DNA from: Desulfovibrio sp.
GTDB taxonomy: Bacteria > Desulfobacterota > Desulfovibrionia > Desulfovibrionales > Desulfovibrionaceae
Length of the DNA: 64,000 bases
Assembly (NCBI RefSeq): GCF_034006445.1
Contig: NZ_JAVESS010000005.1
Span: forward strand, 1-64,000
Direction of reading: 5' to 3'
Numbering within the stretch: the first letter of the stretch is position 1; each line of letters starts with the position of its first letter. The notes beneath the pieces were generated by a model. That model was not told the origin of the DNA. It did not search any database and worked only from the letters and a program-made list of their open reading frames with translations. The translations under genes and the position numbers were made by a program. Shown one piece after another: positions 1 to 9,096 of this stretch.

Positions 1-871
1 GAGACAGGTCGTGGCTTACGGCGCTCAGGGGGTGTTCAAGCGCGTGCGTGAAGTGCAGCAGGCCATTGTCAAAGGCGACGCCAGCCTCAAGGGCAGCGAA
101 GCAGAGAGCGTAACGGGCTTTGAGATCAGTGGGGTTTTCCAGGGCAACGGGCAGCCACTTGTGCACAAGGCGGATGGTGTCCCTGGCCAGATTGACGGCA
201 AGAGGGTTTGAAACCGTTGTTGTGGCCGCCTCCACCACATGGTTGACGGCGTCGATGGAGACGTATCTGGTCTGTTCCATGGACAATCCGGTCATCAGGG
301 CGGGATCGTCAATGGCAAAGCGGGGATAGATGCAGTCGTAGGCAATGGCAGGCTTGTAGTTGAGCCTGGTGACCGTGGCGACGGCAAAGCGGTTCACCTC
401 GCTGCCAGTGCCGTGGGTCAGGTTGATGGCGATGATGGGCAGGGCCTTTTCGGGCGTGAAGCGGAAGCAATAGAGATCCTCGCCGCTTTTGCCAGGGTTG
501 GCCAGCAGTATGGCCGCGCTCTTGCCACAGTCGATGGGACTGCCGCCGCCAATGCAGATAACGGCTCCAGCGTTGATGGCGCGTCCCATTTCCGCGGCTT
601 CGTCCACGCTGTCTGTGCTGGGATTGGGGGTGACGCGATTGTACAGGGCAAGGGTGATGCCGTGTTTTTTGGCCGCAGCCTCCACCTTGTCCCAGGCTCC
701 CGTAACCTTGTAGGAATGCCCGCCGCTGACGCAAAGAATGGACGCAATCCCTTCCTGCTTCATCTGGGCCAGAATGTCGTCAATCTTGTTGATGGCACCA
801 ACGCCAATATAGGCTGTCGTCTTGACGCGAATTTCCCGAACAACATCATAATCGCAACTTTCGTCCCACAT
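1..871 (-). CDS. Iron-containing alcohol dehydrogenase (C-terminus outside window)
   Basis: NAD(P)-dependent group III alcohol dehydrogenase of the iron-containing superfamily, probably interconverting a short alcohol and its aldehyde in the cytoplasm. The reading frame is open from the ATG at 871 to the window edge (about 290 residues; the family is usually 380-400), so the last quarter is missing. The nucleotide-binding motif GGGSPIDCGK is present. The metal-binding region includes the histidine in DAVNHVVEA and the histidine-rich FTHALEHPLSAVSH. The start is supported by GGAGG five bases upstream. It stands alone on the minus strand, with a promoter-like sequence about 80 bases upstream. 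The substrate cannot be told from sequence; ethanol, 1,3-propanediol or butanol dehydrogenases of this family look alike. Confidence 0.9.
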   Translation of the reverse strand, partial: MWDESCDYDVVREIRVKTTAYIGVGAINKIDDILAQMKQEGIASILCVSGGHSYKVTGAWDKVEAAAKKHGITLALYNRVTPNPSTDSVDEAAEMGRAINAGAVICIGGGSPIDCGKSAAILLANPGKSGEDLYCFRFTPEKALPIIAINLTHGTGSEVNRFAVATVTRLNYKPAIAYDCIYPRFAIDDPALMTGLSMEQTRYVSIDAVNHVVEAATTTVSNPLAVNLARDTIRLVHKWLPVALENPTDLKARYALCFAALEAGVAFDNGLLHFTHALEHPLSAVSHDLS

Positions 872-950
872 GATGGCCTCCTGCTGGCCCAGGGGTATCC
901 TGTGCCATGTTGTATGTTCTGAACGATTGTTATTTTTTTCACGTGACTTT

Positions 951-979
951 TTTATATGCCCTATCGGAATAGTAGTAAA
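951..979 (-). promoter_or_regulatory. Candidate sigma-70 promoter of the alcohol dehydrogenase
   Basis: Read on the minus strand, TTTACT and TATAAA are separated by 17 bases, about 80 bases before the ATG at 871. Spacing and -10 match are good; the -35 match is partial. Confidence 0.4.
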
Positions 980-1369
980 GCTCATTGGTCGTACAAACAA
1001 TATTATTGGGCACGGGCATGCGAGGCCATGACAAAAGAAGCCGCTATTGGGGTATGCCGCAGCTCTGTTTGCCGTCATTAAAGGAAGGCTCTGTAACGAA
1101 AAGAGGGGACGTAACGCGAAAGTAAGACTCTGTACGCGAAGAGGCATGGGCATCGACAACTCTCCGCGTCCGGGCCTCTTTCAGTCGGGGGCAAGGGCAA
1201 GCTGTGCCATGTCACAGCAAATGGCTGCGGGCAAGGCTCGCGTCACTGTTTTGTCTGGGGAGGGGACCCTAGGTGAACCCCAAAAAATGCGGGGCACCGA
1301 AAGGGTGCGCGCAGGGGCATGCGCGCGAGCTAGGGGCATGGCTCTTTTGCAGCAGGAAGGATTACGGGA

Positions 1370-1408
1370 CTGGAGCAGTTAACCCACTTGATTCGTTAAC
1401 TGCTCCAG
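1370..1408. repeat. Perfect 14-bp inverted repeat, family D-like end
   Basis: CTGGAGCAGTTAAC and its exact reverse complement flank an 11-base loop, about 30 bases after the stop codon of the minus-strand methyltransferase. The arm resembles the CTGGAGCAGTTTACG end of the family D repeats near 23.47 kb. It may act as a transcription terminator, but no T-run follows. Confidence 0.6.
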
Positions 1409-1440
1409 CTGTCTCCCCCCTGCGCTTGGGGTAAGCGGCA

Positions 1441-2301
1441 CTAAATCCACTGAATTGTTTTACCGTTCAGCATTTTTTCATCTTCATCCAGCAGGGCGGC
1501 TATTTTTGCCAATTCATATTGCGCCATCTCCGGATCAGAAAGCATGGCAGGGCAGGCTGCCAATGAGAACGCAAAGGTGAATTCCTTGTAAGGCGTAAAG
1601 CAAAAGGATTTATATCGCCATGGGAAAAGGCGCGCGCGAATCATGTTGTATGTTAAATACAAAAAACTTTTGGGCGTGAAGACAGAATGATGCCCGTCTA
1701 GATCAGATCCATCAAGAACGCTCTGATATCTTGTGACAACGGCATTCCATTGGCGGTCATTGGAGAGCAGGTGTGCTACAGCCAGGTTGTCATCTTTCCA
1801 AAATTCAACGGGGTTGTTGCATCTTGCTGTATCCAGAATGTGATCCATGACTCTCCAGGGGGCGTAGGGCATCTTTGTGGTGTGGATATACCATGCTTCG
1901 GCGAATGATGTGGGCTGTCTGAAATGGTCAAAGCAGTAACGATGGTCGGGGAGCAAGGCCCAAAATATGCCGCCATCTGTCATGATCTTCTGAATATCAA
2001 GAAGAAACTCAATAAGTCTGGGCATGTGTTCTAAAACATGGCAGCTAACAACATAATCGAATTTGGGGACATCTTTTAGTGCTGCGGCGTAGCTCTCTTT
2101 GATGACAAAATCTATTGGTACAGCGTTTAATACTCGAGGTTCATTTTTATAAATCTCTAGTAGTTCGGCATCACTGCGCACATCTGCATAATATACGTCA
2201 GCTTCAGATTTCTTGAAGATGGGCGTATCCAAAGGGCCTATTTCCAGAATGCGTTTTTTGGTGTCAACACCTTTGATAAACTTGGAAATATCGCTGCGCA
2301 T
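1441..2301 (-). CDS. Class I SAM-dependent methyltransferase domain protein
   Basis: A 286-residue protein with a Rossmann-type methyltransferase core. The N-terminal motif I region reads ILEIGPLDTPIF (glycine-poor but typical of Methyltransf_11/23-like proteins). It is followed by an acidic YYADVRSD strand and the post-I strand FDYVVSCHVLEHM, whose HVLEH is characteristic of this family. A later GGIFWALLPDHRYCFDHF segment resembles methyltransferases found in polysaccharide or glycan clusters. The substrate is unknown. GAGG lies eight bases before the ATG. The gene and its upstream 600 bases are clearly richer in A and T than the neighbours and there is no operon partner, which suggests acquisition by transfer. 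Confidence 0.75.
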   Translation of the reverse strand: MRSDISKFIKGVDTKKRILEIGPLDTPIFKKSEADVYYADVRSDAELLEIYKNEPRVLNAVPIDFVIKESYAAALKDVPKFDYVVSCHVLEHMPRLIEFLLDIQKIMTDGGIFWALLPDHRYCFDHFRQPTSFAEAWYIHTTKMPYAPWRVMDHILDTARCNNPVEFWKDDNLAVAHLLSNDRQWNAVVTRYQSVLDGSDLDGHHSVFTPKSFLYLTYNMIRARLFPWRYKSFCFTPYKEFTFAFSLAACPAMLSDPEMAQYELAKIAALLDEDEKMLNGKTIQWI

Positions 2302-2944
2302 TTGCGTTGCCTCATGTTGGGTAATTGAAGGTTCTATCTAAAATTCTTGCAGGCGTGCCGCGAGCCTCGTTTCGCAAGCTTTTTTGCCATGACCTCGTTG
2401 ACGACAGATGGTTCACGGAGAAGACGGTCTTTTATGGCTCTATATATAAACCAATGTGCAATGTGCTGTATGCAACAGTTTTATGCAGAGCTTCAGCCTA
2501 TACTGCGCCGCATGCTCTCTCAATGTTTTTTATTGGCGCGTATAAAGAACACCATGCCCTGTATCTGTTAAAGAATGTTTTGGCGACAGAAAACACAGCC
2601 TAATCTATAGTCATTCGAGAAGCAACCTTGCATCACCAGAACACCTGCAATCGTTGGAGCATTTTCACATTGGAATGCAGGGGAGGCAGTGCGGTCAGGC
2701 CTCCGTCAGTGATGGGCTGATACAGCCTGAATCGTTATGGGGCCCTGCAATTCCGTGTTGTGCGCAGGCATGTAAGGGTGTTCCAGCTGCCGCGTCGTGC
2801 ATCTGTTCGTAGGTGTCAGTTGCCTGCTCCCACGGGCGTTTTGCCTTGCCGGGCATATGCAAAAACGGTATGCACTCCCGTGAGCGCCCGCCGCCGCCCG
2901 TCGCCCTTGCGGCCCTGTTTTTTCACCGAACCAAAGGATCCCCT
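2302..2944. other. AT-rich intergenic region, no gene seen
   Basis: About 640 bases between the divergent methyltransferase and tex genes. Short open frames exist but lack ribosome binding sites and any recognisable sequence. The left 300 bases share the low GC of the methyltransferase. Promoters for both genes should lie here; none is convincing by eye. Confidence 0.6.
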
Positions 2945-5287
2945 GTGCAGTTTTTCGAGCAGATCGCAAAAGAGTTGAGCATTGCCCCCGGTCAGGCCAA
3001 GGCCGTGGCGGAACTTCTGGACGAAGGGGCCACCATTCCCTTTATTGCCCGCTACCGCAAAGAGGCGCACGGCTCGCTGGACGAGGTGGCCGTCACTGCC
3101 GTGCGCGACAGGCTCACACAGTTGCGCGAACTGGAAGCGCGGCGGCAGGCCGTTCTTGCGTCACTCACCGAGCGGGAACTGCTTACCGACGAACTGCGCG
3201 CCAGCGTCATGGCCGCCGAAACCATGACGGCTCTGGAAGACGTGTACCTTCCCTACCGCCCCAAGCGGCGCACCCGCGCCACCATGGCCAGGGAAAAAGG
3301 CCTTGAGCCTCTGGCCCTGACCCTGCTGGAGCAGACCGCGAGCCTCTTGCCCGAAGAAGCCGCCACGCCCTTTGTGAATGTTGAAAAAGGCGTGGAATCC
3401 ACCGAGGCTGCCCTGGCCGGAGCACGGGACATCATTGCTGAAATTGCCAGCGAGCACGCTGCGGCCCGCGCGGCCATGCGCGAGTATTTCGCCCGCAAGG
3501 CCGTGGCGGCGTCCAGCGTGGCCAAGGGCAAGGAAGAGGAGGGGGCCAAGTTCCGCGACTACTTTGACTGGCAGGAAAGCGCCGCCAAGGCCGCCGGGCA
3601 CCGTCTGCTCGCCATGCTGCGCGGTGAGGCCGAAGGCTTTTTGACCCTGCGCTTTCTGCCGGAAGCCGAACCGACCCAGGCGCTTTTTCGGGGCATGTTT
3701 GTCAAAAATTCTTCGCCCGCAGGGCAGCAGGTATGCGAAGCCGTGGACGACGGCTACAAACGCCTGCTTGCGCCCTCGCTGGAAACGGAACTGCGCGCGA
3801 CCCTGCGCAAAAAGGCCGAAAGCGAAGCCATTGCCGTGTTTGCGAAGAACCTGCGCCAGCTTTTGCTGGCCTCGCCGCTGGGGCAAAAGCGCGTTCTCGC
3901 CATTGACCCCGGCTTTCGCACGGGCTGCAAGATTGTGTGCCTGGATGCGCAGGGCGCGCTGCTGCACCACGACCTCATCCATATTTTGAGCGAGGGCCAG
4001 CGCAAGGACGCCGGGGAAAAGGTACGCAAGCTCGCTGCCGACTACGGCGCCGAGGCCATAGCCATTGGCAACGGCACGGCGGGGCGCGAGACGGAAGCTC
4101 TCGTGCGCTCCCTGCAGCTTTCGCTTCCGGTGCTTGTGGTCAGCGAGAGCGGGGCCAGCGTGTATTCGGCCTCCGAAACGGCGCGGCGTGAATTTCCCGA
4201 CCTCGACCTCACGGTGCGCGGCGCTGTTTCCATCGGCCGCAGGCTCATGGATCCGCTGGCCGAACTGGTGAAGATCGACCCCAAGGCCATTGGCGTTGGC
4301 CAGTATCAGCACGATGTGGATCAGGCTGACCTGAAACAAAGCCTGGACGATGTGGTTGAAAGCTGCGTGAACGCGGTGGGAGTGGAGGTGAACACGGCCA
4401 GCATGGAGCTTCTGACGCACGTTTCCGGCCTTGGCCCGGCCCTGGCCAAGTCTGTGGTGACCTACCGCGAAGCCAACGGCCCCTTTGCCCTTCGCAAGGA
4501 TCTGAAAAAAGTGCCGCGCCTTGGGCCAAAAGCCTTTGAGCAGGCAGCGGGCTTTTTGCGCATCCACGGCGGGGCGAACCCGCTGGACGCTTCAGCCGTT
4601 CACCCTGAATCCTATGGAATCGTCAAGGCCATGGCCGCTGATCTCGGCTGCTCCGTGCCAGATCTGCTTGCCAACGCCGAAATGCGGCGGCGCATCAGGC
4701 CCGAGGCCTATGTGACGGAAACCGTGGGGCTGCCCACGCTTCGCGACATCCTCGCCGAACTGGAAAAGCCGGGCCGAGACCCGCGCGAAGCCTTTGAGGC
4801 CTTTGCCTTTGCCGAGGGCGTGACGCGCATTGAAGACCTTGAGGCGGGCATGCGCCTGCCTGGCATCGTCACCAATGTGACCAACTTCGGCGCTTTTGTG
4901 GACATAGGCGTGCATCAGGACGGGCTGGTGCACATCAGCCAGCTGGCGGACAGCTTTGTCAGCGACCCGCACACGGTGGTGACCGTGCAGCAGCAGGTGA
5001 GCGTCACCGTGCTGGAGGTGGACGCGGCCCGCAAGCGCATATCCCTGTCCATGCGTAAAAATCCGGAGGCGGCACCCGTACGGGAACAGGCGCGCGACCA
5101 TGCTCGAGATCAGGCACGCGACCAGGGCCGCAGGCCCGAAGCCGAAAGGCGGCAACCCGCGCGTGAAAACAGGCCGCAGCCCCGGACTGAAAATCGCCCC
5201 CGGACTGAGAATCGCCAGGAACGCCAGAAGCCGGAGCAGGGGCGCAGGCCGTTTCAGGACATGCTCGCCAAATTTGGCAAGCGGTAA
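2945..5287 (+). CDS. tex: Tex family RNA-binding transcription accessory protein
   Basis: Cytoplasmic nucleic-acid-binding protein of the Tex/YhgF family, which has roles in transcription and RNA metabolism. The order of domains is complete: an N-terminal helical region with DEGATIPFIARYRKEA (around residue 28), a YqgF-like RNase H fold starting at VLAIDPGFRTGCK (around 318), helix-hairpin-helix motifs in the segment around 486-540 (HVSGLGPALAKSVV), and an S1 domain around 637-705 (VTNFGAFVDIGVHQDGLVHI). GTG at 2945 is chosen because AAAGGA lies six bases upstream and the product is then 780 residues, the usual family length. An ATG at 2813 would add 44 unrelated residues. The tail after the S1 domain is a charged Arg/Asp/Glu/Gln-rich stretch of about 65 residues. 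A strong terminator follows. Confidence 0.93.
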   Translation: MQFFEQIAKELSIAPGQAKAVAELLDEGATIPFIARYRKEAHGSLDEVAVTAVRDRLTQLRELEARRQAVLASLTERELLTDELRASVMAAETMTALEDVYLPYRPKRRTRATMAREKGLEPLALTLLEQTASLLPEEAATPFVNVEKGVESTEAALAGARDIIAEIASEHAAARAAMREYFARKAVAASSVAKGKEEEGAKFRDYFDWQESAAKAAGHRLLAMLRGEAEGFLTLRFLPEAEPTQALFRGMFVKNSSPAGQQVCEAVDDGYKRLLAPSLETELRATLRKKAESEAIAVFAKNLRQLLLASPLGQKRVLAIDPGFRTGCKIVCLDAQGALLHHDLIHILSEGQRKDAGEKVRKLAADYGAEAIAIGNGTAGRETEALVRSLQLSLPVLVVSESGASVYSASETARREFPDLDLTVRGAVSIGRRLMDPLAELVKIDPKAIGVGQYQHDVDQADLKQSLDDVVESCVNAVGVEVNTASMELLTHVSGLGPALAKSVVTYREANGPFALRKDLKKVPRLGPKAFEQAAGFLRIHGGANPLDASAVHPESYGIVKAMAADLGCSVPDLLANAEMRRRIRPEAYVTETVGLPTLRDILAELEKPGRDPREAFEAFAFAEGVTRIEDLEAGMRLPGIVTNVTNFGAFVDIGVHQDGLVHISQLADSFVSDPHTVVTVQQQVSVTVLEVDAARKRISLSMRKNPEAAPVREQARDHARDQARDQGRRPEAERRQPARENRPQPRTENRPRTENRQERQKPEQGRRPFQDMLAKFGKR

Positions 5288-5317
5288 TGGGTAGGGCGAA
5301 TAGTAAAGGGTGAATGC

Positions 5318-5379
5318 TTTGTGGGGGAGGGACCCTTTTGCAAAAGGGTCTCCTCCCCCACGCCCCCACCCCCTAAAAC
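5318..5379 (+). repeat. Family B hairpin/G-tract repeat, copy B1
   Basis: Starts 31 bases after the tex stop. The arm GTGGGGGAGGGACCC is followed by TTTTGCAAAA and a near-complementary arm, then by a C-rich tail (CCCCCACGCCCCCACCCCC) ending CTAAAA. The other strand of the tail carries four runs of G. Four more copies lie at 26223, 28464, 48986 and 59508. Confidence 0.9.
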
Positions 5380-5426
5380 CTTTATCTGGGGCAGTGCGCT
5401 ACTTGTGTTTTTTTCGGCAGCACGGC

Positions 5427-5497
5427 AAGCGGCCCTTTTCATGACGGAAGCACACACGCGATGTGCGCTTCCGTCATGAAAAGGGCCGCTTTTTTAT
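5427..5497 (+). terminator. Strong intrinsic terminator after tex
   Basis: A perfect 25-base-pair stem (arms 5427-5451 and 5467-5491, core GCGGCCCTTTTCATGACGG) is followed on the plus strand by TTTTTATTTT. The A-rich flank on the other side is weak, so it mainly ends tex transcripts. Confidence 0.9.
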
Positions 5498-5607
5498 TTT
5501 CACGGTGCATGCGCGTTCGGGGCATGCCTTTGCGATGCGCGGTTCCCAATGGTTGCAGGCGTCCGCTGCGGCGCGAGCCAGCGGGCCTGCCCGCGCGGCA
5601 AGGAAGC

Positions 5608-5763
5608 TAAGAAAACACTGATTAAAGAGCCTCATGGAAACGCGCAGTTGTTTCGTTTGGCAAGGCGCGAGCTTTTTTTGAAGCAGGAGTGGACTCTTCC
5701 GTCCTCGACTGTTTCAAAAAAAGTGAAGCAACGCCGCCAAACGTAATAGACCAGCGTTTCCCC
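5608..5763 (+). repeat. Family A palindromic element, copy A1
   Basis: An imperfect long inverted repeat: outer end like TAAG..CACTGATTAAAG, then GGAAACGCG, CGTTTGGCAAGG, a poly-T/poly-A pair around a core stem containing GACTCTTCCGTC, then CGCCAAACG and CAGCGTTTCCC. The right end touches family C copy C1. Orientation relative to uup (minus strand) is the same as that of the copies that abut stop codons. Confidence 0.88.
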
Positions 5764-5921
5764 AGACAGTGTGGTCATGAGATGAATTTTCAGTCATACC
5801 CGTCATATCATGGAGAACGAGCCTTTTATGCAGGGAGTGTACTCTGTTGGTACTCGACCGGAATAAAAGGCGAAGTTCGACGCAGAGATGCCTGTAAAGG
5901 CGCTCGTGACCACACTGTCTA
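5764..5921 (-). repeat. Family C element with terminal inverted repeats, copy C1
   Basis: The ends AGACAGTGTGGTCATGAG and, on the other strand, TAGACAGTGTGGTCACGAG are inverted copies. The first three bases of the latter, TAG, are the stop codon of uup. The interior closely matches the second copy at 23207-23356, differing mainly by a short duplication near TATGAC. It encodes nothing recognisable and resembles a miniature inverted-repeat element. Confidence 0.88.
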
Positions 5922-7919
5922 GCCGAGTTCTTCCAACCTTTGCTCAACAGCTTCCCAGCGCAACAGCAGTTCCGTCTGTTCTTCTTCCAGCGCCGCGAGG
6001 CGCTCGGTTGTGCGGGTAAAGGCCGCCGGGTCCCTGCTGAAAAGCTCCGGGTCGGTCAGGGCCGTTTCAAGGCGCGCCTGCTCCTGTTCCAGCGCGTCCA
6101 TGCGCTCCGGCAGGGCTTCCAGTTCCTTGGTCAGCAGGTCGAATTCCCGTTGTTCCTTGAAATTGCGTCGGCGGGGCCTGTCGGGCGGCTGTTGCTGCCC
6201 CGGTTGCTGGCCCGGCTGTTGGCCCGTTTGTTGGCCTGCCTGCTGGTATGTCTGCTGTCCTGTCCTGCCGTTTTTTTCATCGGATTTTCTGTCCTGCGCC
6301 GGGGTAGCGCGCTGGCGCAGCCAATCCGTATACGCGCCAACGTATTCGTGAGCCTTGCCGTCGCCTTCAAGGGCGATGACGCTGGTGACGAGATTGTCCA
6401 GAAAGCTGCGGTCATGGCTGACGATAAGCACCGTACCCGAATACTCCGACAGCAGTTCTTCAAGAAGTTCCAGCGTTTCCACATCCAGATCGTTGGTGGG
6501 TTCGTCCAGCACCAGCAGATTGGAGGGCCGGGTAAAAAGCTTTGCCAGCAGCAGGCGGTTGCGCTCGCCGCCGGAAAGCGCCTTGACCGGGAGGCGGAGG
6601 CGATCCGGGGTAAAGAGAAAGTCCTGCAGATATCCGGCCACATGGCGCGTGTTGCCGCCCACAGTGACCACGTCGTTGCCTTCCGCCACGCTGTCCATGA
6701 CGCTTTCTTCCGGATCCAGACTTTCGCGCAGCTGGTCAAAGTAACTGATCTGCAAATTGGTGCCAAGGCGCACCGTGCCTTCCGTGGGGGCCAGTTCACC
6801 AAGCAGCACGCGCAGCAGGGTGGTTTTGCCTGTTCCGTTGTCGCCGATGAGGCCCACGCGGTCGCCGCGCTGGATGATGGTGGAAAATCCGCTGAACAGC
6901 GGCGGCCTGCCGGGGTAGGCAAAGGCGATGGTGTCCGCCTCGATGACAAGCTTGCCCGAACGTCCGGCCTCCTGCGCGGCCATACTCACGTTGCCCTGTT
7001 TGTCGCGCCGCTCGGCGCGTTCGACCCGCAGAGCCTCAAGGGCGCGCACCCGGCCCATGTTGCGCGTGCGGCGGGCCTTGATGCCCTGACGTATCCACGC
7101 CTCTTCCTGGGCGAGTTTTTTGTCAAAAAGCGCAAAGGCGCGTTCTTCGGCGGCCAGGCGCTCTTCACGGCGTTCGGGGTAGCGGTCGAAGCCGCAGGAA
7201 TAGCTGTGCAGCTTGCCCCTGTCGATCTCCACCACCCGGGTGGCGAGCCGCCGGGAAAAAGCCCGGTCATGGCTGACGAAAATCAGGGTGCGGGCCTTGC
7301 GCAGCAGAAAGTTTTCCAGCCAGGTTATGGTGGCCAGATCAAGGTGGTTGGTGGGTTCGTCCAGAATAAGGTCTTCAGAGCACACAAGCGCCCGCGCCAG
7401 CGCCACACGCCGCTTTGTTCCGCCTGAGAGCGAGGCGAACTCGGCATCCGGGTCCAGCTCCAGATGGTTGATGACGGCCAGAACCTCGCCGTAGCGCTCC
7501 CAGTCTGAGCCAGAATGAAGGTTGGCGTCCTGCCCGGTATCGGCGCTGCCGTCAAAAGACGCGGGATTGGCCGCCTCCGCGCTGTCGGCCACGGCCGCGT
7601 CAGGCCCCGTCCCGGCATGGGCGGCGGCAAGGGCCTTGCCTTCGTCGCCAAGGGCTGCGGCCACCAGGGAAAACACGGAGCCTTGCCAGTCTTCGGGCAC
7701 GTCCTGGGGCATTTGCCCGATCTGGGTTCCGGGGCGGATGATGATGCCCGAATCCGGCTGCATCTGCCCGCCAAGAAGCGCCAGCAGCGAGGATTTGCCC
7801 GCGCCGTTGCGTCCGATGAGGCAAAGCCTTTCGCCCGTTTCAACGGAAAAATCCGCCGCGTCCAGCAGCGGCTTGCCGCCGAGGTTCAGGGTCACGCCCT
7901 GCATGCTCAGAAATGCCAA
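5919..7919 (-). CDS. uup: ABC-F family ATPase, Uup type
   Basis: Cytoplasmic tandem-ATPase protein of the ABC-F family, which acts on ribosomes or nucleic-acid structures rather than in transport. The first ATPase has GRNGAGKSS (around residue 40), signature LSGGTKRRVALARAL and LILDEPTNHLD. The second has GDNGTGKTTL (around 360), LSGGERNRLLLAKL and LLVLDEPTNDLD. A Gln/Gly/Pro-rich linker of about 40 residues (near 545-580) precedes a C-terminal coiled coil as in Uup. The first ATPase carries an unusual Ala/Asp-rich insertion before the signature (around 100-145). TTG at 7919 is preferred (GGAGAA five bases upstream, and the encoded start then matches the family); ATG at 7904 and an upstream ATG at 8057 are alternatives. 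The stop codon lies inside a family C repeat end. Confidence 0.88.
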   Translation of the reverse strand: MAFLSMQGVTLNLGGKPLLDAADFSVETGERLCLIGRNGAGKSSLLALLGGQMQPDSGIIIRPGTQIGQMPQDVPEDWQGSVFSLVAAALGDEGKALAAAHAGTGPDAAVADSAEAANPASFDGSADTGQDANLHSGSDWERYGEVLAVINHLELDPDAEFASLSGGTKRRVALARALVCSEDLILDEPTNHLDLATITWLENFLLRKARTLIFVSHDRAFSRRLATRVVEIDRGKLHSYSCGFDRYPERREERLAAEERAFALFDKKLAQEEAWIRQGIKARRTRNMGRVRALEALRVERAERRDKQGNVSMAAQEAGRSGKLVIEADTIAFAYPGRPPLFSGFSTIIQRGDRVGLIGDNGTGKTTLLRVLLGELAPTEGTVRLGTNLQISYFDQLRESLDPEESVMDSVAEGNDVVTVGGNTRHVAGYLQDFLFTPDRLRLPVKALSGGERNRLLLAKLFTRPSNLLVLDEPTNDLDVETLELLEELLSEYSGTVLIVSHDRSFLDNLVTSVIALEGDGKAHEYVGAYTDWLRQRATPAQDRKSDEKNGRTGQQTYQQAGQQTGQQPGQQPGQQQPPDRPRRRNFKEQREFDLLTKELEALPERMDALEQEQARLETALTDPELFSRDPAAFTRTTERLAALEEEQTELLLRWEAVEQRLEELG

Positions 7920-8039
7920 GAGGTTCTCCAGCGCTGTGTGCTTTGTATTTGTATGCTCAGGGGGGGTCACGTACCGCCCTGTCCGGCTCGCGAGCGTATG
8001 AATACCCCAGCGGGCGCACCGACGCAACGGCCTCACAGT

Positions 8040-8212
8040 CGGCTGCCCGGAGCGCAACAGGTCACGCGGATGTCAGGCCCCAACCGCTTCGCAGGCGACC
8101 ACCCGGGGCGCAATCGGCTGCCCGGAGCGCAGGCAACCACCCGGAGCGCAATCGGCTGCCCGGAGCGCAATCGGCTGCCCGGAGCGCAATCGGCTGCCCG
8201 GAGCGCAATCGG
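8040..8212 (+). repeat. 19-bp tandem repeat block
   Basis: The unit CGGCTGCCCGGAGCGCAAT occurs in four near-exact consecutive copies at the right (about 8130-8212). Diverged copies begin at 8040 and 8113, broken by GC-rich sequence. It lies upstream of uup on the side away from the adhesin. No spacers of constant length separate the units. Confidence 0.85.
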
Positions 8213-8855
8213 CGGGCGGTTGCCTGGCGGCGCGCATTCGAACGACGGGCGCTCGAATGCCGTGCGGTTGGGGCGGGTGTCAGGCGGCGGGGTGGCTTGC
8301 ACAGGGGAATGCTGCCAGCAGAGCCGGTATGCGCCGCATGACCGTGATGGCGTAGCCATTTTCATATATGATATGTCATTATATTACTTGTGGTTCTCTT
8401 TTTTTGCTTGCAGCAGACTGTATGGTGTTCGTTACAAAAATGTAACGAAGGACGTGAAAAAAGGCTGCAAGAGGTTGCTTGAACTGTGGGCACTGCTGCT
8501 TTAACAGTAAAACTGCCATATCTTTAATGTGTAATTCTATATTTTTTTATCCTTATCCGATAATAGGGCTGCTGCAGGTGTGAAAACCCTGTGCTGATAT
8601 GTGCAGCAATGTCTCATGAAAAAGCAGGCTAGCGCAGTTGCCGCAGCAGAGCGCCTGCCTGGGCTTGCCTGCGGCAGCATGCGCGAATCCCGACACAAGA
8701 AGTTGTATTTCCGTAGGGGAATATGGGGCGGATAGGACTGCATGGATGCCCGGGGGCAATGGCATCGGAGTTGTCATACTTGCCAGCCAGGCACACACCG
8801 TGAGGTGTGGCGCGGCCAAAGCATGCAGGTCGTGGGCAAGTAAAAATACATTATC

Positions 8856-8898
8856 AGAATTATAATTCTTGACACGTATATAGAAATGGCGTTAAATT
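8856..8898 (+). promoter_or_regulatory. Candidate adhesin promoter with overlapping palindrome
   Basis: TTGACA (8869-8874) and TAAATT (8893-8898) are 18 bases apart. The perfect 14-base palindrome AGAATTATAATTCT overlaps the first bases of the -35 element, so a repressor or activator bound there could control the adhesin gene that starts about 380 bases downstream. Confidence 0.45.
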
Positions 8899-9068
8899 CA
8901 ACCTGCCAAGAATAAGAACTGTTGTTTACATTGTCTGAAGCATGCTTTGCTGTCAGCTCTCTTCGTTCGCGTTCTTGTAGCGGAAATTGCCCCTGAATTT
9001 CCCCACCTGTCTTAACGCATCATCGTCTTTGCCGCATGGTCGATGACTATGATGTCCAAAAAAAGCTT

Positions 9069-9096
9069 CGCGCAGTGCATTTTTTTGCACTGCGCG
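9069..9096. terminator. Hairpin in the adhesin leader
   Basis: CGCGCAGTGCA pairs with TGCACTGCGCG around a six-T loop (11-bp stem). On the minus strand the stem is followed by a run of seven T, making it a good intrinsic terminator for antisense transcripts; on the plus strand only CTCTTTT follows. A second stem, CCGCGCCGT/ACGGCGCGG at 9170-9194, is followed by TTTTTATTTTTT after seven bases. Confidence 0.55.

Larger units (their letters stand above)
872..1440. other. Intergenic region, no gene seen
   Basis: About 570 bases between two minus-strand genes. It holds the alcohol dehydrogenase promoter candidate and, at its left end, the inverted repeat at 1370-1408. A possible 111-codon frame at 1047-1382 on the plus strand has no ribosome binding site or recognisable domain and is not called. 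Confidence 0.6.
5288..5918. other. Repeat-filled intergenic region between tex and uup
   Basis: This convergent 630-base gap contains no gene. It contains in order a family B hairpin, the tex terminator, one family A copy and one family C copy, the last two touching each other. Confidence 0.8.

Noticed and set aside
1047..1382. 111-codon plus-strand frame after the alcohol dehydrogenase
   Set aside because: No ribosome binding site, no domain, and it runs into an inverted repeat; treated as chance.
2813..2944. Earlier start for tex at 2813
   Set aside because: It would add 44 residues unlike any Tex N-terminus. GTG 2945 has AAAGGA at good distance and gives the family length.
8040..8212. 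CRISPR array
   Set aside because: The 19-base units are directly joined or irregularly spaced, with no unique spacers and no cas genes in the window.
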